A DNA stretch of 64,000 bases, taken from positions 26,469,649 through 26,533,648 of the forward strand of contig NC_087063.1 of the NCBI RefSeq assembly GCF_963678635.1, in the 5' to 3' direction. The translations under genes and the position numbers were made by a program. The notes beneath the pieces are model-generated. The model searched no databases. It was not told the origin of the DNA and worked only from the letters and a program-made list of their open reading frames with translations. This document shows, piece after piece, positions 29,871 to 40,835 of the stretch (the stretch's first letter is position 1; the number at the start of each line of letters is the position of its first letter). Origin of the DNA: Symsagittifera roscoffensis (taxonomy: Eukaryota; Xenacoelomorpha; Acoela; Convolutidae).

Positions 29871-30114
29871 TAAGACAGGTTGAAGTAACCAATCGCAAAA
29901 TTAAAAGCAATAGGACTAGTCAGAAAGTTAAATCGCGATAGATCCGGTACTATGGGGATCAAGAACATATAGAATTTTCAAAAAAGCTTAGGAAACGTTG
30001 TTTTTATTAAATTGTAAATTTCTTTTTATTAATTTTGTCAAAAGAAATTTTAACCTTAGAGTAGAATTTTGTATATAGTAATACTGTAAATAGGAACAAT
30101 TGTAAATAAAAATA

Positions 30115-31980
30115 ATGAGACGGAGCAGGGTACCGGTGGCTGAAAAAAGATCTACTGAATCAAAGACAAAATATAACTCGTCGCTACGTAAAACGACATC
30201 AATGGGCCCAAAGATAACAAAGAAGAACTTTTCAGTTAGCATGGTCAACACGAGGAGTAATACAGAGAACAGAACAAAAGAGGGCACGGAAGGGAAAAAA
30301 GCGGAACCCGCCATCGAGATTGACCTAGAAACACCAGAACAGAGTGTGGATGAGGTGGAGAAGAAGACGACGGAGTCAACACCGATGCCGAATGCGGCAG
30401 AACCAAATCCAAAGCCCATGGAGTTCTCGCCGATAGGAACTGTGGAAGACACAACAGGCAACACGCCAGAAACGGTGAAGGACGAGTCTCAAGCAAATAG
30501 AACTGAAGCACAGCGAGGAGGATAGAGAGGTAATAACGAAAAAATTAAGATACAACAAGCACGAGTACCTGGACAACTACTTCAACCTGCCCAGGGCAAC
30601 AGAGGAAAAGATTCAGCAGATGTCAGACAAGGTGAATGCCACTGACGAAGAACGAGAGAAGAACATCAAAAAAGACTTGCAACAAATGAAACAACAATAT
30701 GATGATGTCAACAGCCAGTTGGGGAGTCTGGAAATGAGGATGGACGCAATGAGCAGGAACCAGGCTGAAAGTTCTTGTGCAATACAGGCAAAACTGGACG
30801 CCATCTTGAGAAACTCTACGTCACAAGACAGGCCGGCAGCGGATCGCACGCAAGGCAACAGAGTTGACTTCGTGGAACCACAACGTAACAAACGGCAATC
30901 GACACCGTTACCTTTAACCCGGGATGCGGTGAGCACAGCACCGGTGGGGGCCAAAACAATTATGAAAAGTGGAACAGCAAATACAACGAGTGGTCAGGAG
31001 ACTCCACGACTCACAGCAACGTGGGGCCAGATGCTATGACGTGGGCAAGCACCTGGGAGATGATGAACAGGACACTAGAAGCCTTCGCTACGAGGAACAC
31101 TGACTCGAGCAATAGAGGAGGGGGCAAATCCAGAAAACTTTCAAAAAGCCAAAAGAATTCAAAGATGATTCAGATGGATGTATTGACACTTGGGTAGAAG
31201 TTATGAGATTAGATTTAGAACAAGACAACTTGAATGATGAGAGACAAGCCTGCACAGCAATACTCAGCAACTTAGAAGGCACGACGCTGAAATGCGTGGT
31301 TGCAAAGAAAGAAGAATAACGCGACACGGCGGATAAAATCTTCGAGATATTGTTGAATCGATTCGGGTCAGGCATGAAGGGTCATCAAGCGATGATGCGA
31401 ATTGAAAAGAGAAGGCAAAGGGACGATGAATCAATTGATCGGTTCCTGGATGACCTTGAGAGCTTGAGACGAAGGAGTGACCCTGAAGAGTCGACAAACA
31501 GAAGAAATTTTAGCATCGCCTCGAAGTTCATTGATGGGGTAAAAAGTGACGACTTGAGAACAATTTTAGCAACATACTATACATTGTCGAAAGATAGTGC
31601 ACCGACTACAGAAGAAATGAGACAGAAGTCAAGAGAGTACATACTAATGAAACTCAAGAAATACTCGTATTCAGATAACAGGAATACGCAAGGGGGGAAT
31701 CAACCACAAAGGTCGTCATGGTACAAGCCCAGAGATGACATGAACAAACGTAGATCATGCGCAAACTGCGGGTCAGCTGATCATCACTTGGCGGATTACA
31801 CAACATACAAGTAGGGCATGAAGAGTTTGGGATATGCACCCGATGAGGAAGATATGAGCCAGATGGAGGAACACGAGTTCTATAGTGGCTTGATCATCAA
31901 AATAGGTGCAAGATGCTTCTTCTGCAACCAAAAGGGGCACTTCAGGATGGACTGTCCGTTGTTCTGGGAGGCAGTCAAGA
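30115..31980 (+). mobile_element. gag part with zinc knuckles
   Basis: Lys/Glu-rich N-terminal region, a coiled-coil stretch (about 30.6-31.0 kb), then a capsid-like stretch with the spacing of retrotransposon Gag. It ends in two zinc-knuckle-like motifs near 31.76 and 31.92 kb; the second is a classic CX2CX4HX4C (C-FF-C-NQKG-H-FRMD-C). Acts in particle assembly and RNA binding. Fossil copy. Confidence 0.7.
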
Positions 31981-32699
31981 ACCAGAGTCACCCCAAACAC
32001 AAGTTGGCGTTAGCAGCGGTGCAGAATCAGAGAAATAGACAATGTGAATTTGAAACGAAAAACTTAGAAACACCAAGTGCGGAACTGCCAACGAAAACAG
32101 TGAAAGCTGTAAAGCAAATTAATAGTGAAATAGAAGCCACGGCCAGGAACGCCCTAGAGATAAATTATGAGAAAGCGGCGGCGGAAGCTATCAATAAAGT
32201 GAAACAGGACCTGGCGGCGAAAGAAATAGAACAACGACTAAAGCAAGAGATCGAAAGACAGAAATTGAACGAGGCATTAGGTTGCTCGCAGTCAATACCA
32301 GAGGTTGTAGCGGGGTCGACAAAAAATGGAAACTCCAACACTGTAAAAATGGTGACGGGGAAGCCATTCGGCATAACGAAGATCGGAGCCAGAATAATGT
32401 CAATAATCACCGTGGGCGGCCATGAGGTAACGAGAAACTTGAGCGAACCCAGCGACCAGACAATAATGCACATTGATGTGTACGCAGATTGCTTGAGTGG
32501 TATAAGCCCACAAACGACTTCTAGAGCATTGAGGGCACTACTCACAAGAGGGGGTAGCAAGTCAGTCCGAGTTGATAACAGGTACACAGAAGCTTATGGT
32601 CCGCATGAGGTGATGCTAAATAAAGATGGGATCAACATCTATACGAAAACAATGATAACATGTGATGAAGATCTAGTAGGGCAGATCTACGTAGGAAAA

Positions 32700-33200
32700 A
32701 AAGAGTTGAAAGTGAGATCGATTGGACACTGCGCCATGCTTGAGGAAGATGCAATGCACATCGGGACAGAGGCAGATGTATCAGCACATGTGCTCGACAT
32801 AAGTGGCAAGAAGACTCAGTTACGTGGGTTTACTTGATACATAGCGGTCTTGAGTGTTATACCAATCAAAACTTGGGAACGAATGGGCTTCAACAAAAAT
32901 GATTTGATAGACTCGAGAATACGGTTGTCAGCTGCAAACAAAGGGGCGCTGCGGATGCTAGGCAGAACGCCAATAATAGCCCTAAATCTGGGGAACGCAA
33001 CCTATGGATGAGCTTTCTTGTGGTAGAAAACCTAGATGAGTCTGACCAATTCATTTTAGGCAGAGACTTCATCAGGAACTTCGATGTAACGATTGATCTA
33101 AACAACACAATGTTCAGGATACGGAACCCGGATAGGAGGTACGCAATTAAACCGGTAAATTTAATAATGGCGAATGAGAACACCGGTATTCTTGAGTAGG
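32700..33200 (+). mobile_element. protease part (aspartic protease-like)
   Basis: The motif FILGRDFIRNFDVTIDLNN near 33.05 kb matches the C-terminal half of retropepsins (ILGRDFL...). The catalytic half upstream is less clear to me. Confidence 0.5.
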
Positions 33201-33737
33201 AGGGTGAGGCTAAAGGCGAACGAAGCGGCGATCGTAAGCTTGCGAATCAAAAATTACAATGAACTAAGTGACAACAAGCAAGTATGCATAGTCCCAAATC
33301 CAAATCTGCTGTTTTAGGAAGATCCTTCTCGATAACGAAGAGCGGTCTCTGCGTCAGTGTCTTGTTGAATACTCTTGACATACCAATCACGATACAGAGG
33401 GGGAGGAAGCTGGGATATGCTTTACCAGTAAAAACTCGATTTGAAATGATTGAAAACCAAAAACAAAATGAAGTTGTTGATTGTCCCAATCATAGGGACA
33501 AAATTTGTATCTTGAGACGATTGAAGAAAATAAGGTTCATCAGGTCTTGTGAAATCACTTAAGTCAGAGACAGACGATGGGCTATCGAGCTGTTCGAATT
33601 TTCCGGAACGGCCCACACTAGATGAAATGCAGAGTGATAAACCGGTCCTACCGTAAATTGAACATTTAAGAGGCAAGATAACGGACTAACAGCTCGAAGC
33701 CATCAAGGACGTATTAGAGCGGAACGAGGAAGTTTTT

Positions 33738-34700
33738 TTGAGACATAAGGCAGACATCGGGTGTTGTAATTTTGATGAGCATGAAATAGAACTTGAGGAG
33801 AATGCGGTACCGCACAGGGAGGGGGCGAGGCGCATGACCCCAGACAAATCGGATGCGTGTAAAAAAGAGATAGAAACGCTACTAGAGTATGATATGACAA
33901 AACCATCCAAATCACCGTGGGCGTGTGGAGTAGTGATGGCTAAGAAGAAAGGCGATCAATTAAGGTTTTGTTGCGACTTTCGATATCTGAACTCCGTCAC
34001 GGTGAAGGATGCCCATCCCATACCTAAAATTGATGAGAGCCTCTCGAAGTTAGGGTACGCAAAATTTTTTACGACTCTTGATTTAGGATCAATTTGACAA
34101 CAAAAGAGATTTTGGCAGGTTCCACTGGGGAAACAGGACAGGGACAAAACAGGGTTTGCCTGCGAGCTGGGGCTGTTTCAGTGGAAAAGGATGCCCTTTG
34201 GTCTTTGCAACGCCACGGCTACGTTTCAACGATTGATGGCACAGGCATTGATATGTGTAACGAAGAATTACGGCTACCTGGTAATGTGCTACGTGGACGA
34301 CGTGGTAATAGCGACAGCAACACTAGAAGACCACATCGAGCGACTAGACGAGGTTTTTGCGTGCACGAAGAGATTGGGACTAAAATGCAAACCATCAAAG
34401 AGCGAAATACTCAAGGTCTCAATTAAAAACCTGGGGAGGATGGTTGATAGACATGGCATCAGACCAGACCCAGATGCAGTAGAAGCGGTTCTGACCTGGA
34501 AATCACCAAAAACAGAAGATCAACTGACGAGCTTCTTGGGTTTTGCGAACTATTATAGGGAATTCATTAAAGGCTATGCTGACAAAATGTACCCGATGCA
34601 ACAACTCATGAGGCACAAAGGCAAGAAATTCACGAAGAACAATGCGGCAGAAGAGTCATTCCAGGGAAAAAGAAGGAGTTGTGCGAGGCACCAGTACTAG
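33738..34700 (+). mobile_element. reverse transcriptase part
   Basis: Reads the Ty3/gypsy RT landmarks in order: SPWACGVVMAKKKG, LRFCCDFRYLNSVT, FFTTLDLGS, MPFGLCNATATFQRLM, the catalytic YVDD in VMCYVDDVVIAT, and FLGFANYYREFIKGYA at the RT-RNase H border. Confidence 0.9.
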
Positions 34701-35070
34701 GGATGCCAACAGAGAAAGGGATGTACGTGCTGGAACGAGAATGGAACGGGAAAACAGACTTGAGACCAATAGCGTACGGGAGCAAAGTCTTAAGTGACAC
34801 GGAAATGAAGTACGGGGCACCGAAAGCAGAGATGTTCGCGGTGGTTACCTTTGTCGAGAAATATAGAGCATACCTAGGCAGCGAGCCATTCAAGCTGCGA
34901 GTCGACAACAGGGCACTAAGCTGGCTGAAGGCGTACTCAATGGACCAAAGTTACAATGGGAGGTGGATAGTTCGCCTGGATGGGTACAAAATGATAATTG
35001 AGCATAGAACACGAGACAAACATCAAAACGCTGACAGCTTGAGTAAGAAGACGGAGTTCTACGAGAGACA
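34700..35070 (+). mobile_element. RNase H part
   Basis: DLRPIAYGSKVLSDTEMKYG, then AEMFAVV, then FKLRVDNRALSWL, matches the RNase H-like fold that follows RT in Ty3/gypsy elements. HRTRDKHQNADSLSK marks its end. Confidence 0.85.
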
Positions 35071-36310
35071 AGAACAGAGGGAGGCAGATAGACCTGAAAT
35101 CAAGGATGGCTTCTCCTTCATGGATAAGGAAACGTACGACAGTCTTCCACTCACGAGATGGTTAGACAAATCAGGCAAACCAATAGAAGATCACCCCGAA
35201 TTACCAAAAGAACCTCAGGAGAAAACAATCTTGAAGAAGAACCGAGGGATGCTGATAGAGATAATACTCAAGTCAAAGATTGTGAGGGAGTCGCTCAAGG
35301 CAAAAGGCTATGATCTTAACCAGGTAGAAACGGGAGATGCACAAATAAATGATGACTTAAAGAGGTTACTCGAGAAACTAGCAGATGATAAACCCGTGAT
35401 CCAAGAAAAGGGTAAGGAGGAACCGGAGGTCACAATACTGCGAAGGAGCGAGATAGTTAGTGATAAAAACACCTCGAAGGTGACTAACCCTGATGGGAAA
35501 GAAGTCGTGCAGTCACTGGTTGAAAAAATCCCTGACGACATACTTGAACAGACTCGGGTTAGGAAAAAGAAAGTGGCGTTCAAGGAAGAAGCTGAATACC
35601 TGGGACTAGGTCAAGAGTCCGGGGAGTGGTCCACGTCCACGGAGGAAGAGGATACTGAAGAAGGAAATTTGTCCGGGGAGTGTAAACTATGGGATGAGGA
35701 CTCGGATGAGAGCAGCGACAATCAGGATAGTCTATGCATGATATTGGCGGAAGAGAAGATTAGACACCGCGACAGGGAATTACAAACAGATCCATCCTCA
35801 GGAACGTACAACTTGGACGTACAAGAAGTACGAGGAGGTGAAGAACTTGAAAGAATTGCAGTTTCGAGGAAACCATTCAGGGAACTATCATGCAACTCAA
35901 ATGTCAGAACAAATCTGGTGCCAGAAGATGATATGAAAATTGTGAAGAGGATAAAATGCATGAAGCTGAATGATGACATCCACAACCCTGGGGAAATGAA
36001 TGGACAGATCATGCCACTAAAGGAACATGTCAAGGCGAGATATAGGCTGTCGGACCTGATAAGAGCCCAAAAGAATGACAAGATGACAAGTAACCTCTCC
36101 AAATGGATCCGGACGGGGTCCAAGGAGAAAGGGGAACTCGAAAAAGACAGCTACAAGATCTTGAGCCAGTTCTACAAAGAAAAGAAAGATTTACTCTATC
36201 ACACAGCTGACGGGGTGGTAGCGTGCAAGAGAAAAGATGAGGAGAAGATATTACACAAGCACAACCTCATCATATTACCACAATTGTATCAGACAGAGGT
36301 GTAACTCAGA
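35070..36310 (+). mobile_element. Connector between RNase H and integrase
   Basis: About 400 codons of charged, Glu/Lys-rich sequence open in the same frame as RNase H. It is longer than the usual linker in Ty3/gypsy pol and shows no domain I recognise. Confidence 0.5.
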
Positions 36311-37260
36311 TCGCACGACCAGATGGGGCACCAGGGGATAGACAAGGTGCAACAAAGAACACTTCACAGGTTTGATTGGCCAGGATTGAGGAAAGCTTGC
36401 GAGAGATGGGTGAATGCATGCCTGGCATGCCTGCAAGTAAAAGACCCAAGGAAGATGAAATTCCCACTCAAGTCGGTTAAAAGCTCAGCATTTAATGAAG
36501 TGGTGCAGATAGACCTTCAAAAGTTCTGCATGACGGAGTCGGGGTATAACCAGATACTGGTTATAATAGACCACTTCACAAAGTTGGCAGAAGCGGTGCC
36601 GTGTCAAACATCCTCGGCAGAGGAGACTTGTGACCACCTGATAACTCATTGGATATCGAGGTATGGATGTCCAATGACTTTTCAGTCAGACAACGGCAAG
36701 GCCTTTGTGGGGAATTTGACCAAAGAATTAATGAAGAGGTCACACATTGCTCAAGCACACTCAACGACTTACCATCCTCAGACCAACGGGCTGGTAGAGA
36801 GACAGAATAGAACGTTGGTGAACATGCTGAGGGTATACTGCTCAAGATACATGACAGACTGGGATAAATATCTGCCGCAAGTCGTAGGGGCGTACAACAG
36901 TACGCAACACTCAACAACGGGCATCGGTCCTTTCATGATGTTGACGGGCAGGGAGAGAGCAAGGCCCCTGACATTCTTTTACCCGGAATACAAAGGGAAG
37001 AGGACGTCGCCTAAGCTTACGTGAAAGAAGCGATCAGGAGACAGCAGGAACTAAACGAGATATGCAGGAGGAACACTGCGCAAGCACAAATGAGACAGCG
37101 CAAGAAATATGATGAAAAGATATTACAGGCGCAGCCATATGAGGTGGGCCAGTACGTGTGGGTCTTTCAGAATGTCATACCGCCCAAAGGGACAAAGAAA
37201 CTACTCAAGAAATGGAGAGGACCATTCATGATAACGGAAGTAAATCAACAAGACTGAGGA
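36310..37260 (+). mobile_element. integrase part with zinc finger, DDE core and GPY/F-like module
   Basis: An HHCC-type finger (H..H then CLACLQ) is followed by the DDE core: D in VVQIDLQ, D in FQSDNGKAF, E in NGLVERQNRTL. The C-terminal module has YEVGQYVWVF and LLKKWRGPF, typical of the GPY/F module of Ty3/gypsy integrases. Confidence 0.85.
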
Positions 37261-37689
37261 CTGGTGTATACCAAAGGACATGGAGGGACTTGAGTACCTA
37301 CTGGTGGAGCCAGCATGTGAAGTGAATGAAAGAGGCACCAGAGAGAAAAATGATGGCAATGAGAACTTGAGTTTGGATGACAATGAAAAATAGAAGCGGA
37401 CTCTGAAGCGGAATCTTTTGTGGAAGAAGACTGGAACGATCCGGAGCAAGGTGAGGTGCCGAAGTGGACAGAACCAGACTTATCAATACCAGCGGGGACA
37501 AGAAGTGGCAATCGTAAATGGACAGGCATGAGGTACAACAGGTACGGAGACGATTTCCTGATTGATAAGATACAGCCCGATGACCTAAGCAAAGAACTAC
37601 TAACTGGCAGCTGATGATGATTGGCAAATCATCAATGATAATGAACACTACTCACAGGAAGACTACTCGACACCAGAGCGGGAGACGGA

Positions 37690-38550
37690 TTTGGAACAGA
37701 GCGAGATGGAGAGGAGGGAGAATACGAACTTGAGGATACTAGAATGGATGCGCGATGTCAAGAACGAAAACTGCGAAGGGCAAAGCATTCAACAAGTCGA
37801 CGTGTCAGCGAAAAAACACAAGAAAACGGAGGGTCCCCTCTTCGGCTGGACGGCAACAGACAGGCCGCTCGACATTCCGCCAGATAATTCAGACCCAGCA
37901 TCATCGACGGGGACGTCGATAAATATTTTTGTCCGGGGAGTGCGGGTAGAACTTACCCACACCGAAATTTTGATGATAAAGAAACTCAGGGAAGTAAGAG
38001 AAACGAGCAAATTGGAACGGGATGAAGAAGAGCCAGAGCCTACTATAGGTCGGAATTTCAAAACGAAATTTGAAATACCTAATGAGTACTCGGAGAACGT
38101 CCTGATAACGGATAGTGACTTCATCCTGTCAAACAGGACTAGCGCGATCTGTATCACGGTGGACATGAGTTTCAAGTCAAGACTGGACGCTGAATTCAAG
38201 AGAGAATACCAGAACGTGGAGTTTCTATTCAGACAGAGACCGGGGCTGGGAGGAATGGCGGCGCTCTCCCCATCAGTAGCGCAAGTCCCAGGCAAGTACC
38301 TGTGCTTCCTAGTGACGAGGGTCAATGACAGGAACACGATCGATCCTGAACACATGATGTTGGCACTAACAAGACTACGAGACTTCATGATTGATAGAAG
38401 GATAACGGAGGTCTAAATGCCGGTCTATGACCCAAACAGGGGCAAGTTGAGCCCAAGGGAATTATACGCTTTCCTACAAGTGGTCTTCGCGGAAACGGAG
38501 ATAATGGTACATCTGCACAAGAAATACTACTTGAGCATCGCCTGAGTCGG
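37690..38550 (+). mobile_element. Macrodomain-like module downstream of integrase
   Basis: After a charged N-terminal stretch, the segment from about 38.09 kb follows the macrodomain plan of TARG1/OARD1-type proteins. It shows a strand-loop start (DSDFILSNRTSAICITVDMS), helix (SRLDAEFKREY), the strand YLCFLVTRVND, a helix (HMMLALTRLRDFM), and a final VVFAETEIMVHL. Macrodomains bind or remove ADP-ribose. That assignment is by pattern only. A macrodomain after integrase is not a standard part of Ty3/gypsy elements. Confidence 0.55.
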
Positions 38551-38944
38551 GTACATGGGGGTCTCGAGTTGAGTATGAAGGGATCTCAAGTTGGGTATTG
38601 GGGCACAGGACAGGTAAAAGGATCTTAAAACGCGATTGGCATGACAAGTGAATTTTAGAAAATTGACGGCGCTAAAACATAAAATGAATCTGCATGCTCT
38701 TAGAAAACTTCCAATTGAATCATTTTAGTAAATGCAAAAGATAAGGTTTTAACTACAATGGCAGGGGGGGTTTTTAGATAAGGAACATGACTTCTTAGTC
38801 TTAAAATGAATTTTATTTTCAGATTGATTTGATAAACAAAGTCGACAATCCAACCACACTCAAGTGAAAGAGAAAAAGAAGGGCTTGAACAAATTCCTGA
38901 TCATCAACGCATGCAAAAGATATTTGCAAAAAGATATTTCTCAA

Positions 38945-39050
38945 GTACTCAAGTTGGTACGGTAATACTCAAGTTGGTACGGTAATACTCAAGTCGGTAC
39001 GATAACACTCAAGTCGGTACGATAACACTCAAGTCGGTAATTCACAAGTT
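38945..39050 (+). repeat. 20-bp tandem repeat (ACTCAAGT(T/C)GGTACG)
   Basis: AAGTTGGTAC/AAGTCGGTAC recurs with a 20-bp step at 38951, 38971, 38991, 39011 and 39031, then degenerates. It sits between the macrodomain-like module and the next long frame. Confidence 0.9.
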
Positions 39051-40320
39051 GGTTAATACTCAAGATCATCTAGAAATTATAGAAATGTCAGATCGATTCT
39101 GGAAGTCCATGCCAGCGGCTCTGAAGAGGTCCACGCTCGATGAATTATACAGACGCTTGAGGGACCTGGATTATACCCAGGTGGATGAGAAGATGGCAGT
39201 GATGCTGAACGCCATCCTCCAGCTAGAAGAACAGGGTGAATGCAGGGAGACTGCAACAGAAGCTGTCTTGATGGTCGGCTACACCACTGAGGGAATATCC
39301 AACCAAGAGCAAACCAGATGGCTATCCTGGAATGTGGATGGAGGAATAAGGGGATTCGACTTGGCAAGGAACTCTGGCTTGGGCAACAACACCGAGTATG
39401 GCGCAGGAGAGTTCCCAATACCGATCAGACCATCAGCAAGATCAGCGGGCCAGAGCACGAGTAAGATACCATCGATGACGCGAGCGCAACAAACGGGAGA
39501 AGCGTATCCGGACCTCAGTACTCTGAAGAGAGAACTTGGGAGGACACGGAGGGAGAGGAACAAAGCGAACCTCGACCGGGATCAAGCGAAGCTTGAGAGA
39601 GATCAGGCGAATCTGGAGAGAGATCAAGCGGTCGTCGAAAAGGACCAAGCGCGGAGGGAACATGATATGCAGAAGGCCGAGCATCAGCAAGAACAAAGGG
39701 TGCGAGAGAATGCCGCGAATTGTGAACAGCTGAAGTCGGAACTTGAGAGAATCCAGCAACGACAACGCGAGCTCGATATGCAAAAGGGAGCCAGGCCCAA
39801 GGAGCGAATGGTTACCGGCTCAAGACCAGAGTCGCGTATGGAGGTGGACGAAGCTCCCAGATCGAAGGGACGATTTAATCTTGACCGCGCGGCTCAGGAG
39901 CATATGAACGAGGGGTTGGAGGTCTGGATACCAACTGAGTCAACGTCCTCCCTGCGTGGCCTAGAGACACAACTGATAAGACCATTGATGGACGTCGCAC
40001 TGCCTGGGTATACCCCTTGTTCAACCCCGAGCAGCAGTCAGGTGAGCGGCAGCTCGTCACGTCTGAAAGAATTGAACGAGAGGCTACAACTAAGGAATCA
40101 AGAGAGTCCAGCAAGAGTGGAGCTACCCCCGACGTGGAGGCAGCAACCGATCAGGAGTGTGGTATCTCAAGCTACAAGAAGAACACGGAGGGCAGGTACC
40201 ACAGGCACAATCGCATGGATTGGAGCACAGCACAAAGAGTCAGGAGGGATTGCTTCCATGACGCGGCTTGGGTGGAATACCTCACGCAGCCACGTGTACC
40301 AGAGGGGGCGGTCCACCTAA
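39049..40320 (+). mobile_element. Open frame with central coiled coil, part of the retroelement cluster
   Basis: 423 codons. The N-terminal ~150 residues look folded. The middle contains repeated LERDQANLERDQ-type heptads, a strong coiled coil. The tail is Ser/Arg-rich. The coiled coil and its place before the SGNH-like module recall CR1-type LINE ORF1 proteins and some Gag-like proteins, but I recognise no specific family. Confidence 0.45.
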
Positions 40321-40835
40321 TCGTAGGGGACAGCCTGCTGCGGGTGCTGACCCGGATTCAATCACATTGGCAAACGGGGACCTTGAGTTTCGCTGGAGCT
40401 GCGATGCCACAGATATTGGCATCACTTGAGATGCTAGGGATGGCGAGAGTATAAACGGTGACTCTAATGATCGGGACGAATGACGTGTCCAGAGGGGAGT
40501 CCAGGAAGGTGATGAAGCAACATGACAAGATGAGCTGCATCCTTGAGGAATTGCGGATTCAAATGGATCCTGCCATTCTCACGGTGTGTACCATTCCCTA
40601 CAACATGAAGGCAGACCAACACGCAATGGAAATGAACACGAAGGTGCAAAACCTGAACGAAATAATCAGGCAAATACATCAAAGGAGTGTCCTTCCCGTT
40701 GGATTACTGGACTTAGACGAGCAGATGGAGCGATCTGTTTTCCCCGACGATGCATCCTCAGACGGGATCCACTTTGACAGGCCTAGGGGAGTGGAATGGT
40801 TGAATGATGTCTTCCAAAGGCACATAAGCGCGTTG
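40300..40835 (+). mobile_element. SGNH/GDSL hydrolase-like module
   Basis: Three hallmark blocks occur in order and at normal spacing: VHLIVGDSLLRVL (block I with the GDS serine), LMIGTNDVSRG (block III with GxND), and DGIHFDRPRGVEWLND (block V with DxxH). SGNH folds are hydrolases of lipids or carbohydrate esters. Such a domain is known as an accessory part of some retroelements (for example CR1 ORF1p and giant rotifer Terminons), but I do not know it as normal in Ty3/gypsy. The copy is broken. Confidence 0.6.

Larger units (their letters stand above)
27870..30114 (+). other. 5' leader region of the retroelement
   Basis: GC-richer than the host DNA and without a protein I can support. It holds a G run at 28064-28078, a 69-bp tandem array, and a 14-bp-type minisatellite. 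The open frames here are products of the repeats. Confidence 0.5.
30115..38550 (+). mobile_element. Ty3/gypsy-type LTR retroelement, internal coding region (broken)
   Basis: Order of parts: gag (30.1-32.0 kb), protease (about 32.8-33.2), RT (33.7-34.7), RNase H (34.7-35.1), a long connector (35.1-36.3), integrase (36.3-37.3), and a macrodomain-like module (38.1-38.5). The order PR-RT-RH-IN is that of Ty3/gypsy (Metaviridae-like) elements. The copy is broken in roughly ten places, though some frame changes may be natural for the family. Much of pol is still readable, so it is not ancient. No matching 3' LTR of the same subfamily closes it cleanly; the region to 49.5 kb may be the rest of the same element. 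Confidence 0.85.

Noticed and set aside
37789-38388. 199-codon minus-strand frame
   Set aside because: Antisense shadow of the macrodomain-like frame; Ser/Leu-rich composition typical of such shadows.
38945-39050. CRISPR-like array
   Set aside because: Plain head-to-tail 20-bp repeats without unique spacers, in a eukaryotic retroelement.
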